A stretch of DNA of 64,000 nt from Vibrio rumoiensis (GCF_002218045.2 NZ_AP018687.1:62001-126000), one strand, 5' to 3'. Positions 1 through 8,260 are shown, counted from the first letter of the stretch. Numbers and translations are program-made. Notes: generated by a model from the letters alone, not told the origin.

Positions 1-323
1 CGGCAAGCGCCAAAGCGCTGGACTACAGCTTGCGGCGCTGGGAGGCTTTGACCCGGTTCGTCGATGACGGACAGCTGCCCGTGGACAACAACTGGATCGA
101 GAACCAGATTCGGCCGATTGCCATTGGCCGCAACAACTGGCTCTTTGCGGGCAGCCTACGAGCTGGTCAGAGGGCAGCAGCCGTCATGACGCTCATCCAG
201 TCAGCACGACTCAATGGGCATGATCCCTATGCGTATCTCAAGGACGTTTTGGCTCGCTTGCCGACGCAACGGGTTAGCCTGGTTCACGAGTTGCTACCGC
301 ATCGTTGGTTCGCACCGAGCTGA
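1..323 (+). pseudogene. IS66-family transposase (TnpC), C-terminal fragment
   Basis: The frame is open from base 3 to a TGA at 321-323 and encodes about 106 residues. The segments VDNNWIENQIRPIAIGRNNW and FAGSLRAGQRAAAVMTLIQS are typical of the C-terminal end of IS66 TnpC transposases, including the conserved glutamate of the ENQIRP motif. The N-terminal part lies outside the window, so it cannot be said whether the gene is whole. No IS66 terminal repeat was recognised between its stop and the next gene. Confidence 0.8.
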
Positions 324-345
324 ATGTCGTTATTTGAGGCTCCGC

Positions 346-765
346 TCAGCGAACGGTTGGCCAGCTTGCCCCAGTGGCGCTGCGCAGCGATTCAAGTGCA
401 CCGCAATCGCCAACGCATACCCCTCCCGCACAGGTACTGCGGATGGCACGCAGTTGCTTGCGCAGCGCCTGCAACTCGGCGATTCGCTGCTCTACCAAGC
501 GCATTTGATCGTCTAGCAAGGCATTGACCTCGTCGCAGGACATGGCGGGGTCGTCCTGCAACTGCAGCAGAGCCCGGATATCGTCGTGCGACATGTCCAG
601 CGAGCGGCACCGAACGATGAAGGCCAACCTGTCGACATGCTGTTGGCCATATTGCCGATAGTTGTTGGCGGCCCGCAGGGGCGCCTGCAGAAGGCCCTCT
701 GCTTCATAAAAGCGCACCGCGGGAACGGAGCACCCTGCCAATGACGATAGTTCACCGATTTTCAT
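346..765 (-). CDS. MerR-family metal-responsive regulator (CadR/PbrR-like)
   Basis: This 139-residue protein begins MKIGELSSLAGCSVPAVRFYE, the MerR winged-helix DNA-binding domain, followed by the dimerisation helix (around residues 75-115) and a C-terminal segment with cysteines (SCDE near 77, CAGGVCVGDC near 112-121) placed as in CadR/PbrR-type sensors of Cd(II), Pb(II) or Zn(II). It is divergent from a CDF exporter and the intergenic region has a MerR-type long-spacer promoter, so it should activate that exporter when metal is bound. The exact metal cannot be read from sequence alone. Confidence 0.85.
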   Translation of the reverse strand: MKIGELSSLAGCSVPAVRFYEAEGLLQAPLRAANNYRQYGQQHVDRLAFIVRCRSLDMSHDDIRALLQLQDDPAMSCDEVNALLDDQMRLVEQRIAELQALRKQLRAIRSTCAGGVCVGDCGALESLRSATGASWPTVR

Positions 766-782
766 ATTTGCCTACCTACCGC

Positions 783-813
783 TTGACTCTACAGCTACTT
801 GAGGGTTTCTAAT
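783..813 (+). promoter_or_regulatory. MerR-type promoter and operator with 19-bp spacer
   Basis: TTGACT (783-788) and TCTAAT (808-813) are separated by 19 bp, the overlong spacing typical of MerR-controlled promoters. The spacer holds an imperfect dyad (ACTCTAC ... TTGAGGGT), similar in layout to CadR/PbrR operators. It drives the exporter at 821. Confidence 0.7.
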
Positions 814-820
814 ACGGGAC

Positions 821-1921
821 ATGAGTACATGTCAAAGCAGTAGCTGCTCGAGCAGTTGCAATTCGCAGACGGTCGACGAGGCCCCAAGCGCCATTGCTTC
901 CGTGGAGAGCACATTTTCAGTTCCGGGAATGGACTGCCCCTCCGAGGAGAACCTCATTCGCATGGCGCTGGGTGGTCTGACCGGGGTTGGGCCGATGACC
1001 TTCGATCTGGCCCATCGGCAGCTCCGGGTGGTGCACTCGGGCGAGCCCGCCAGGATCGCCCAGAAGCTGACGCCCCTGAACTTGGGTGCGGTTCTGCTGA
1101 CAAGCGAGAGGCGCACCGAAGGCGGGCAGTGGAAGACGCGTTTCTCCGTGCCGAAGATGGATTGCCCGTCGGAGGAGAATCTCATTCGGATGGCGCTGGC
1201 CGATGCGTCGGCTGTTGCGGCACTGGACTTCGATCTGAAGGACCGTGTACTCACCGTGCAGCATGGGGGAAGTACGCAAGAGCTGCTGGGCCGTCTCATC
1301 CCTCTCAACCTCGGCGCGCAAGTGTTGGACAGCGTGCAAAGCGACGAGTCTACGGCCCCAGACGCAGAGGGGAATGCCTCTGAGGCTCGGACCTTAAAGC
1401 TGCTGCTCGCTATCAACGGTGCGATGTTTGTCTTTGAGTTGATCGTTGGCCTGATCGCCCAGTCCACAGGTCTCATAGCGGACTCGCTTGACATGTTCGC
1501 CGATGCGGCGGTCTACGGACTGGCGCTCTATGCGGTGGGCCGCGCCGCCGCCTTGAAGATGAAGGCAGCGCACATCGCTGGTTGGTTGCAAGTCGTGCTT
1601 GCGCTTGGCGCGCTTTTGGAGGTCGTTCGGCGGGCAGTTGTGGGAAGTGAGCCGGCGTCCATGCTCATGATGAGTATCGGGCTGGTCGCATTGATCGCCA
1701 ACGTCACCTGCCTGGTGCTGATCGCCAAGAAGCGGGATCGGGGCGCCCACATGACGGCAAGCTACATTTTTTCTGCGAATGATGTGATCGCAAACGCGGG
1801 GGTGATAGTCGCTGGTGTTTTGGTCGCTTGGACGGGCTCCTCGTACCCTGACCTCGTGATTGGCGCAGTCATTGCGCTGATAGTGCTCAGCGGTGCCCGG
1901 CGCATCCTGAACCTCCGATAG
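821..1921 (+). CDS. Metal exporter: two HMA-like domains fused to a cation diffusion facilitator
   Basis: The 366-residue protein has a Ser/Cys-rich start (MSTCQSSSCSSSC), two heavy-metal-associated-like domains each with a MDCPSEENLIRMAL motif (about residues 35-95 and 108-168), and a C-terminal CDF transporter domain from about residue 190 with about six hydrophobic segments. The metal site of CDF proteins is visible as ADSLDMFADA in the second helix and SANDVIANAG in the fifth. It is predicted to export Zn/Cd/Co-type ions across the inner membrane in exchange for protons. The long cytoplasmic C-terminal domain of usual CDF proteins is missing; the duplicated N-terminal domains may take over metal sensing or delivery (inference). 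Confidence 0.8.
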   Translation: MSTCQSSSCSSSCNSQTVDEAPSAIASVESTFSVPGMDCPSEENLIRMALGGLTGVGPMTFDLAHRQLRVVHSGEPARIAQKLTPLNLGAVLLTSERRTEGGQWKTRFSVPKMDCPSEENLIRMALADASAVAALDFDLKDRVLTVQHGGSTQELLGRLIPLNLGAQVLDSVQSDESTAPDAEGNASEARTLKLLLAINGAMFVFELIVGLIAQSTGLIADSLDMFADAAVYGLALYAVGRAAALKMKAAHIAGWLQVVLALGALLEVVRRAVVGSEPASMLMMSIGLVALIANVTCLVLIAKKRDRGAHMTASYIFSANDVIANAGVIVAGVLVAWTGSSYPDLVIGAVIALIVLSGARRILNLR

Positions 1922-1926
1922 CCAAT

Positions 1927-2142
1927 CTAGCGGCATCCCACACCGATGCCTAGCCAAGGTGGGATGGCCGGCCGCTTACACAGCGTCACGCCCAATGCTG
2001 TTTCCAGTGCGTCGACATGCCGCCCCACGGTGGGCTGGGCAATTCCCATGGAGCGCGCTGCACCGGACAGCGAGCCCTCTTCCAGTACGCCCAAAAAGGT
2101 GCGATACAGCTCCCAGCCAATATCGGTGTTGTTGATGGTCAT
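1927..2142 (-). pseudogene. LysR-family regulator, truncated to its DNA-binding domain
   Basis: About 71 residues remain, starting MTINNTDIGWELYRTFLGV and carrying the helix-turn-helix GSLSGAARSMGIAQPTVGRH. Intact LysR proteins have about 300 residues, so the whole ligand-binding domain is gone. The break lies next to the end of the metal exporter gene, which suggests that arrival of the metal module cut it. It is divergent from the epimerase gene at 2239, the usual LysR arrangement, so it probably once regulated that gene. Confidence 0.75.
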
Positions 2143-2238
2143 ACGAAAATGTATGGCGACTATCACATCTTGGTCAATTGCTTAATAGCAGTGCCCGCTA
2201 GAAACTCCTTGCCATCGCAACACATCCGGGGGTAATGA

Positions 2239-3222
2239 ATGGAAAGCAACACGGCCTTGGTTCTAGGAGCCACCGGCGGCATTGGTGGCGAAATGGCTCG
2301 GCAATTACGCGATGCTGGCTGGACAGTGCGTGCATTGCGCCGAAGCGGTGAGCAGCAAATTGAGCGGCGCGACGCCATGAACCGCGAGGACGTGCTGGCA
2401 GCAGCAGAAGGCTGTTCCGTCATAGTGCACGCAGTCAACCCACCCGGTTATCGTCGTTGGGGTGAGCTGGTACTGCCCATGCTGGACAACACCATCGCCG
2501 CCGCGCATGCTAACGGAGCTACTATCGTGCTGCCTGGCACAGTCTACAACTACGGTCCCAGCTCCTTTCCCACGTTACATGAGGATTCACCGCAGCAGCC
2601 CATCACCCGGAAGGGAAGCATACGTGTGGAGATGGAGCAGCGTCTGAAGCAGGCCAGCAGCCAGAACTGCAGAGTGCTCCTGGTGCGTGCGGGGGACTTC
2701 TTCGGACCCAAGCTGGGCAGTAGCTGGTTCTCGCAGGGCATGCTAAAGCCCGGTCAGCCGGTTAAGTCTATTAGTGTGCCCAACGCACCCGGCATGGGCC
2801 ACCAGTGGTCTTACCTACCCGACGTAGCCCGCACTATGGTGGAGCTGTTGCAGCTGCGTAGCACGTTGGATCCCTTTGCCGCCTTCCACACGGCCGGTCA
2901 TTGGGACGCAGACGGCACCCAGTTGGCGGAAGCGATCTGCCGCGTGGTAGTCAAGCGCGGAGGAGTCAAGCCCAAAGTGAGAGCCTTCCCCTGGTGGCTT
3001 ACCGTGCTTGCTGCGCCCTTTGTACCGACCCTGCGAGAGCTATGTCAGATGCGCTATTTGTGGAGCACGCGGGTAAAGATGAGCAACGCCAAGCTGGTCT
3101 CGACGCTTGGGCATGAGCCGCATACGCCGCTGGATGAGGCGGTGGAGGCCGCCTTGGAAGGTATGGGGTGCTTGCAGACGACGCCTGTGCGCAAGTTAAG
3201 CACCGTCAACAGTGATGGCTAA
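2239..3222 (+). CDS. NAD(P)-dependent epimerase/reductase (atypical SDR)
   Basis: The 327-residue protein opens with the Rossmann motif LVLGATGGIGGEMARQL, and the region around residues 95-150 (TIVLPGTVYNYGP) places it in the NAD-dependent epimerase/NmrA-like group of extended or atypical short-chain dehydrogenases. The usual YxxxK motif is not evident, so the reaction is uncertain. It stands alone between the LysR remnant and the transposon resolution site and is likely a passenger gene. Confidence 0.7.
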   Translation: MESNTALVLGATGGIGGEMARQLRDAGWTVRALRRSGEQQIERRDAMNREDVLAAAEGCSVIVHAVNPPGYRRWGELVLPMLDNTIAAAHANGATIVLPGTVYNYGPSSFPTLHEDSPQQPITRKGSIRVEMEQRLKQASSQNCRVLLVRAGDFFGPKLGSSWFSQGMLKPGQPVKSISVPNAPGMGHQWSYLPDVARTMVELLQLRSTLDPFAAFHTAGHWDADGTQLAEAICRVVVKRGGVKPKVRAFPWWLTVLAAPFVPTLRELCQMRYLWSTRVKMSNAKLVSTLGHEPHTPLDEAVEAALEGMGCLQTTPVRKLSTVNSDG

Positions 3223-3338
3223 CGACATCTGTCGCAAATTTCACAGTGCTTGATTGACTGTGATCAACCTAGACCTGCCTTTCACAGCTACCTACCGGAC
3301 GACAGCTTCTGGCCGGGAGCCGAAACCCAGAGTTGGGG

Positions 3339-3460
3339 CGTCAACCTGATCTATACCCTAACCTGATGTCAGGGCGGCCCGCCTTGAAACGTCAGTATAG
3401 AGTCCAGTGTGTTATTTATTGACACATGCCGCAAAAGGTCATAGATTTCTTCCTGACATT
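3339..3460. promoter_or_regulatory. Transposon resolution site (res), three subsites
   Basis: Three blocks with the CGTCA/TGACA-type ends of Tn21-group res sites are visible just upstream of tnpR: subsite I 3339-3372 (CGTCAACC ... GATGTCAG), subsite II 3390-3424 (CGTCAGTA ... TATTGACA), and subsite III about 3436-3460 (AGGTCATA ... CTGACATT). TnpR would bind here, resolve cointegrates at subsite I, and repress its own promoter. Confidence 0.8.
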
Positions 3461-3478
3461 CTCGTCTTGGGAGGCATC

Positions 3479-4039
3479 TTGCAAGGTCAACGCATTGGCT
3501 ATGTCCGGGTCAGCAGCTTTGACCAGAACCCGGAAAGGCAACTCGAACACGTCGAAGTCGGCAAGGTGTTTTCCGACAAGGCGTCGGGCAAGGACACCCA
3601 GCGTCCGGAGCTGGAAAGACTGCTCGCCTTCGTGCGCGAAGGCGACACCGTGGTGGTTCACAGCATGGATCGCTTGGCGCGCAACCTCGATGACTTGCGC
3701 CGCCTGGTGCAAAAGCTGACCAAGCGCGGCGTGCGCATTGAGTTCGTCAAGGAGAGCCTGGCCTTCACTGGCGAGGACTCGCCGATGGCGAACCTGATGC
3801 TGTCCGTCATGGGCGCGTTCGCCGAGTTCGAGCGGGCTTTGATCCGCGAGCGTCAGAGGGAAGGCATCGCGCTCGCCAAGCAGCGTGGAGCCTATCGGGG
3901 CCGCAAGAAAGCGCTGTCGCCCGAACAGGTAGCCGATCTGCGGCAGCGTGTCGCCGGCGGCGAACAAAAAGCGAAGTTGGCCCGCGAGTTTGGTGTCAGC
4001 CGGGAGACCCTGTATCAGTACTTGAGATTGGATCAATAG
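3479..4039 (+). CDS. tnpR: TnpR serine resolvase of a Tn21-family transposon
   Basis: Using the TTG start at 3479, preceded by a GGGAGG ribosome site, gives 186 residues, the usual length of Tn21-group resolvases. The N-terminal catalytic domain shows RIGYVRVSSFDQN, whose serine after RV is the nucleophile, and VVHSMDRLARNLDDLRRLV. The C-terminal helix-turn-helix is KLAREFGVSRETLYQYL. It resolves transposition cointegrates at the res site directly upstream. tnpA starts 2 bases after its stop, so the two are co-transcribed. An in-frame upstream start at 3407 would run through res subsites and is unlikely. Confidence 0.95.
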   Translation: MQGQRIGYVRVSSFDQNPERQLEHVEVGKVFSDKASGKDTQRPELERLLAFVREGDTVVVHSMDRLARNLDDLRRLVQKLTKRGVRIEFVKESLAFTGEDSPMANLMLSVMGAFAEFERALIRERQREGIALAKQRGAYRGRKKALSPEQVADLRQRVAGGEQKAKLAREFGVSRETLYQYLRLDQ

Positions 4040-4041
4040 AG

Positions 4042-7008
4042 ATGCCGCGTCGTTCCATCCTGTCCGCCGCCGAGCGGGAAAGCCTGTTGGCGTTGCCGGA
4101 TACCAAGGATGACTTGATCCGTCACTACGCGTTCAGCGAAAGCGACCTGTCCATCATCCGGCAGCGGCGCGGCCCGGCCAACCGGCTGGGCTTCGCCGTG
4201 CAGCTCTGCTACCTGCGTTTTCCTGGTGTCATCCTTGGCGTCGATGAGCCACCGTTTCCGCCCTTGTTGAAGCTGGTCGCCGACCAAATCAAGGTCAATA
4301 TCGAAAGTTGGGGCGAGTACGGACAGCGGGAGCAGACCCGGCGCGAGCACCTGGTCGAACTGCAAACGGTGTTCAGCTTCCAGCCCTTCACCATGAGCCA
4401 CTACCGGCAGGCCGTCCACACGCTGACCGAGCTGGCCATGCAGACCGACAAGGGCATTGTGCTCGCAAGCGCCTTGATCGAGCATCTGCGGCGGCTGTCG
4501 ATCATTCTGCCCGCGCTCAACGCCATCGAGCGGGTCTGTGCCGAGGCGATCACCCGCGCCAACCGACGCATTTACGAAGCCATGTCCGGGCCGTTGTCGA
4601 ACGTGCACCGGCATCGCCTCGACGATTTGCTTAAGCGCCGCGACAACGGCAAGACGACTTGGCTGGCCTGGCTGCGCCAGTCGCCCGTCAAACCGAACTC
4701 GCGGCACATGCTGGAACACATCGAACGCCTCAAGGCGTGGCAGGCGCTCGACCTGCCTTCCGGCATCGAGCGGTCGGTACACCAGAACCGGCTGCTCAAG
4801 ATCGCCCGCGAGGGCGGCCAGATGACGCCCGCCGACCTGGCCAAGTTCGAGGCCCAGCGACGCTATGCCACCCTGGTGGCGCTGGCCATCGAAGGCATGG
4901 CCACCGTCACCGACGAAATCATCGACCTGCACGACCGCATCCTGGGCAAGTTGTTCAACGCCGCGAAGAACAAGCATCAGCAGCAATTCCAGGCGTCCGG
5001 CAAGGCGATCAACGCCAAGGTGCGCCTGTTCGGGCGCATCGGCCAGGTGCTGATCGAGGCCAAGCAGGCGGGGCGCGATCCGTTCGCCGCCATTGAGGCC
5101 GTCATGTCCTGGGATGCCTTCGCCGAGAGCGTCACCGAAGCCCAGAAGCTCGCGCAACCTGAGGACTTCGATTTCCTGCACCGCATCGGCGAAAGCTACG
5201 CCACGCTGCACCGTTACGCGCCGGAATTCCTCGCTGTACTCAAGCTACGGGCCGCGCCTGCCGCCAAGAACGTGCTCGATGCCATCGAGGTGCTGCGCAA
5301 CATGAACAGCGACAACGCCCGCAAGGTGCCTGCCGACGCGCCGACCGACTTCATCAAGCCACGTTGGCAGAAGCTGGTGATGACCGACGCCGGCATCGAC
5401 CGGCGCTACTACGAGCTGTGCGCGCTGTCGGAGATGAAGAATGCGCTGCGCTCCGGTGACATCTGGGTGCAAGGCTCGCGCCAGTTCAAGGACTTCGAGG
5501 ACTACCTGATGCCGACCGCGAAATTCGCCAGCCTCAAGCAGGCCAGCGAATTGCCGCTGGCCGTGGCCACCGACTGCGACCGGTACCTGCATGACCGGCT
5601 GATGCTGCTGGAAACGCAGCTCGCCACCGTCAACCGCATGGCGACGGCCAACGAGCTGCCCGACGCCATCATCACGGAGTCGGGCTTGAAGATCACGCCG
5701 CTGGATGCAGCGGTGCCCGACACCGCGCAGGCGTTGATCGACCAAACGGCCATGATCCTGCCGCACGTCAAGATCACCGAACTGCTGCTCGAAGTCGATG
5801 AGTGGACGGGCTTCACCCGCCACTTCACACACTTGAAATCGGCCGATCTGGCCAAGGACAAGAATCTGTTGCTGACCACGATCCTGGCCGACGCGATCAA
5901 TCTCGGCCTGACCAAGATGGCCGAGTCCTGCCCCGGAACGACCTACGCCAAACTCGCTTGGCTGCAAGCCTGGCATACCCGCGACGAAACCTATTCGACG
6001 GCGCTGGCCGAACTGGTCAACGCCCAGTTCCGGCATCCCTTCGCCGAGCACTGGGGCGACGGCACCACGTCATCGTCGGACGGCCAGAACTTCCGAACCG
6101 GCAGCAAGGCCGAAAGCACCGGCCACATCAACCCGAAATACGGCAGCAGCCCAGGGCGGACGTTCTACACCCACATCTCCGACCAGTACGCGCCGTTCCA
6201 CACCAAGGTGGTCAACGTCGGCGTGCGCGATTCGACCTACGTGCTCGACGGGTTGCTGTACCACGAATCCGACCTGCGGATCGAGGAACACTACACCGAC
6301 ACGGCGGGCTTCACCGATCACGTCTTCGCACTGATGCACCTCTTGGGCTTCCGCTTCGCGCCGCGCATCCGCGACCTGGGCGACACCAAGCTCTACATCC
6401 CGAAGGGCAATGCCGCCTATGACGCGCTCAAACCGATGATCGGCGGCACGCTCAACATCAAGCACGTCCGCGCCCATTGGGACGAGATTCTGCGGCTGGC
6501 CACCTCGATCAAGCAAGGCACGGTTACGGCCTCGCTGATGCTGCGCAAACTCGGCAGCTACCCGCGACAGAACGGCCTGGCCGTGGCCCTGCGCGAGCTG
6601 GGGCGTATCGAGCGCACGCTGTTCATCCTGGACTGGCTGCAAAGCGTCGAGCTGCGCCGCCGTGTGCATGCCGGGCTGAACAAGGGCGAGGCCCGCAACG
6701 CGCTGGCCCGCGCCGTGTTCTTCAACCGCCTGGGTGAAATCCGCGACCGCAGCTTCGAGCAGCAGCGCTACCGAGCCAGCGGCCTCAACCTGGTGACGGC
6801 CGCCATCGTGCTGTGGAACACGGTCTATCTGGAACGGGCAGCGAACGCACTACGCGGCCACGGTCAAGCGGTCGATGACGGCCTGTTGAAATACCTGTCG
6901 CCGCTCGGCTGGGAGCACATCAACCTGACCGGCGATTACCTCTGGCGCAGCAGCGCCAAGATCGGCGCAGGCAAGTTCCGGCCGCTGCGACCACTGCATC
7001 CGGCTTAG
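4042..7008 (+). CDS. tnpA: TnpA transposase of a Tn21-family transposon
   Basis: The protein has 988 residues, full length for the Tn21/Tn501 group, and begins MPRRSILSAAERESLLALPD. The C-terminal catalytic part carries conserved DDE-region stretches such as YTDTAGFTDHVFALMHLLGF and LGEIRDRSFEQQRYRASGLN. It acts on the 38-bp terminal repeats to join ends to target DNA replicatively. The gene is intact, so the element may still be active. The stop codon lies inside the terminal inverted repeat, as usual for this group. Confidence 0.97.
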   Translation: MPRRSILSAAERESLLALPDTKDDLIRHYAFSESDLSIIRQRRGPANRLGFAVQLCYLRFPGVILGVDEPPFPPLLKLVADQIKVNIESWGEYGQREQTRREHLVELQTVFSFQPFTMSHYRQAVHTLTELAMQTDKGIVLASALIEHLRRLSIILPALNAIERVCAEAITRANRRIYEAMSGPLSNVHRHRLDDLLKRRDNGKTTWLAWLRQSPVKPNSRHMLEHIERLKAWQALDLPSGIERSVHQNRLLKIAREGGQMTPADLAKFEAQRRYATLVALAIEGMATVTDEIIDLHDRILGKLFNAAKNKHQQQFQASGKAINAKVRLFGRIGQVLIEAKQAGRDPFAAIEAVMSWDAFAESVTEAQKLAQPEDFDFLHRIGESYATLHRYAPEFLAVLKLRAAPAAKNVLDAIEVLRNMNSDNARKVPADAPTDFIKPRWQKLVMTDAGIDRRYYELCALSEMKNALRSGDIWVQGSRQFKDFEDYLMPTAKFASLKQASELPLAVATDCDRYLHDRLMLLETQLATVNRMATANELPDAIITESGLKITPLDAAVPDTAQALIDQTAMILPHVKITELLLEVDEWTGFTRHFTHLKSADLAKDKNLLLTTILADAINLGLTKMAESCPGTTYAKLAWLQAWHTRDETYSTALAELVNAQFRHPFAEHWGDGTTSSSDGQNFRTGSKAESTGHINPKYGSSPGRTFYTHISDQYAPFHTKVVNVGVRDSTYVLDGLLYHESDLRIEEHYTDTAGFTDHVFALMHLLGFRFAPRIRDLGDTKLYIPKGNAAYDALKPMIGGTLNIKHVRAHWDEILRLATSIKQGTVTASLMLRKLGSYPRQNGLAVALRELGRIERTLFILDWLQSVELRRRVHAGLNKGEARNALARAVFFNRLGEIRDRSFEQQRYRASGLNLVTAAIVLWNTVYLERAANALRGHGQAVDDGLLKYLSPLGWEHINLTGDYLWRSSAKIGAGKFRPLRPLHPA

Positions 7009-7041
7009 CGTGCTTTATTTTCCGTTTTCTGAGACGACCCC
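7004..7041. repeat. 38-bp terminal inverted repeat of the Tn21-family element
   Basis: Read from outside in, the repeat starts GGGGTCGTCTCAGAAAACGG and continues to the tnpA stop. This is the end sequence I know for Tn21. AAGAT (7042-7046) directly outside is the presumed 5-bp target duplication. Confidence 0.9.
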
Positions 7042-7070
7042 AAGATAGATTGAAATTATTTCGTCTGGAT

Positions 7071-7098
7071 AAAACCCTTCCGTGCTGAGAAGGGTTTT
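7071..7098. terminator. Bidirectional terminator after the tus homologue
   Basis: AAAACCCTTC and GAAGGGTTTT form a perfect 10-bp stem with an 8-base loop. The A/T-rich ends serve either strand. It lies 16 bases past the tus stop codon. Confidence 0.75.
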
Positions 7099-7111
7099 GT
7101 TACATGGTCAC
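7099..7111. promoter_or_regulatory. matS-like 13-bp site beside the tus homologue
   Basis: GTTACATGGTCAC resembles the MatP target GTGACRNYGTCAC, with half sites GTTAC and GTCAC. The same half sites recur in the promoter of the MatP-like gene near 25.7 kb. That this site is bound is inference. Confidence 0.35.
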
Positions 7112-7113
7112 GT

Positions 7114-7989
7114 TTACTCAGGGGTAGATTCGATGGTGACGCCGCCAAAGGTGCCAAGGATTTCAGAAGCCGACTTATCTGATCGTGTTTTGCGCTGTTC
7201 TGATGCGTCGAAGCTGCGAAGCATTTTGAGCTCAACATCCTTGTCTTGTAGCAGAATCAGGGGCATGGGCGCGGTAACGGTTTTGAGTACGCCTGCGGCC
7301 ATGACGTTTGCTACCGGCTGCACTTTTACCTCCCTTCGCTCCCGGAGGTAAGGCTCTGGAGTGCTGACTATCCTCTGGATAAGTTGTTCAAGGGGAAGCT
7401 GATAGTCAGCACCAGAGCGTTCAAGCTCCTCTCTTATTCGTTGCAAGAGTTCTTCTTTCACAGGCTTCTTTAAAGAGTCCTTCCGTTGCCAGGTGAAGCG
7501 GATAGAGTCGATGTCGCCACTGGAATAGCATCGGATTTGCCTGTAAAGGTGAAGTGTCATTACTCCAGGGCAGTCTACTCGAAGTGCTTCAAACCGCTCT
7601 TGCCTGGAGGGGTATGTAGAGATAATGAACTCTTCTATACCGGCTTTGGCCGCATTGATACGATCAACTGTTGCAGCAATTTCAGCAGCCAGCCCGACTT
7701 TGGAAGGGGAGAACCATAGGACCCCCACTGTGCGCCTGGCGGACTTCTGCGAATAGTCTGGGTTGATGTGCAGATCTTTGTAGCTATGCGCTGCGAGTTC
7801 AAGAGCTTCGCGTCCTATTTGTTCCGTCACGACAATATTGTTGATACGCTCATTCTCCATTCCCTTTCTGGTAGGGGGGATGGCCGCAACTTTTGCGTAC
7901 CGTGGTGGTAGTCGTTTGATAATGGAAGACAGGTTCGTTAAGTCCCGGCACATGGCCGAGAATTGTTCTGAAATGAAGTTTTTAGCCAT
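7114..7989 (-). CDS. tus: Tus-like replication terminus site-binding protein
   Basis: The 291-residue protein aligns by eye with E. coli Tus over its C-terminal half: CPGVMTLHLYRQIR matches LPGLITLNAYRTLT, the region IRFTWQRKDSLKK matches LRFGWANKHIIKN, and REVKVQPVANVM matches RPVKVQPIARVW. These fall in the DNA-contacting core of Tus. Tus bound at a Ter site stops the replicative helicase arriving from one side, so a plasmid copy would set where replication forks meet. It is single-gene, with a strong promoter-like sequence about 240 bases upstream, a Ter-like site in its leader, and a terminator after it. The N-terminal half is divergent. Confidence 0.8.
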   Translation of the reverse strand: MAKNFISEQFSAMCRDLTNLSSIIKRLPPRYAKVAAIPPTRKGMENERINNIVVTEQIGREALELAAHSYKDLHINPDYSQKSARRTVGVLWFSPSKVGLAAEIAATVDRINAAKAGIEEFIISTYPSRQERFEALRVDCPGVMTLHLYRQIRCYSSGDIDSIRFTWQRKDSLKKPVKEELLQRIREELERSGADYQLPLEQLIQRIVSTPEPYLRERREVKVQPVANVMAAGVLKTVTAPMPLILLQDKDVELKMLRSFDASEQRKTRSDKSASEILGTFGGVTIESTPE

Positions 7990-8024
7990 GTTGCCGCCTG
8001 TGTGTGGGTTTGTTCTAACAGATC

Positions 8025-8048
8025 ATTGGTTACATAGTAGACAGTATT
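8025..8048 (-). promoter_or_regulatory. Ter-like site upstream of the tus homologue
   Basis: On the minus strand the segment contains TATGTAACCAA, close to the Ter core GTTGTAACTAA. It lies 36-59 bases before the tus start, the same place as TerB before E. coli tus, where Tus represses its own gene. The flanks do not match Ter well. Confidence 0.4.
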
Positions 8049-8260
8049 AGACCATCATGCAACGAGGGGAGGAAGCAAGAATACGCCTCCGCTTCGCTTC
8101 GGCGGGTGTCCTGTTTGACCTTCGTGTGTGAGATTAGATTGAGAAAGAGAGAGAAAAAGAGAGAAAGAAGAAAAGCGCGGGTCAGGCCAGAAATGTGGCT
8201 GAGTGGGACTGCGGGGGTGGGGCTGGCACCCATTATACCCCACTTTGCATGATGGTCTAA
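8047..8260. repeat. 16-bp inverted repeats flanking the tus leader region
   Basis: TTAGACCATCATGCAA at 8047-8062 recurs inverted and perfect at 8245-8260. The right copy contains the -35 box of a promoter reading towards tus; the left copy lies in the transcribed leader. Between them are a purine-only tract of GA repeats (about 8140-8175) and a small GC-rich hairpin (about 8090-8108). No gene is seen between 7990 and 8305. The pair may be operators that loop DNA or the ends of a small insertion. Confidence 0.6.
8232..8260 (-). promoter_or_regulatory. Sigma-70 promoter reading towards tus
   Basis: On the minus strand TTAGAC (8260-8255) and TATAAT (8237-8232) are 17 bp apart. The -10 box is perfect. 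The -35 box lies in the right 16-bp inverted repeat, which suggests control by a protein bound there. Confidence 0.65.

Larger units (their letters stand above)
1..7041. mobile_element. Right-hand part of a Tn21-family (Tn3) transposon
   Basis: The order res, tnpR, tnpA and terminal inverted repeat is the standard right end of Tn21/Tn501-group elements. The 38-bp repeat ends at 7041 and the next 5 bp (AAGAT, 7042-7046) would be the target duplication. The other end lies left of the window, so the duplication cannot be tested here. Passengers visible are an IS66 fragment, a MerR/CDF metal-efflux pair, a broken LysR gene and an epimerase. The segment is clearly richer in GC than the plasmid backbone to its right, which fits acquisition by transposition. 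Element boundaries on the left are unknown. Confidence 0.85.

Noticed and set aside
832..1957. Minus-strand frames opposite the metal exporter
   Set aside because: They are antisense shadows; the exporter frame has clear domains and a promoter.
3407..3478. Upstream start for tnpR giving 210 residues
   Set aside because: It would translate res subsites. The TTG at 3479 with a good ribosome site gives the family length of 186.
4033..6669. Long minus-strand and alternative-frame open frames across tnpA
   Set aside because: They are shadows of the high-GC tnpA gene, with no ribosome sites or recognisable domains.
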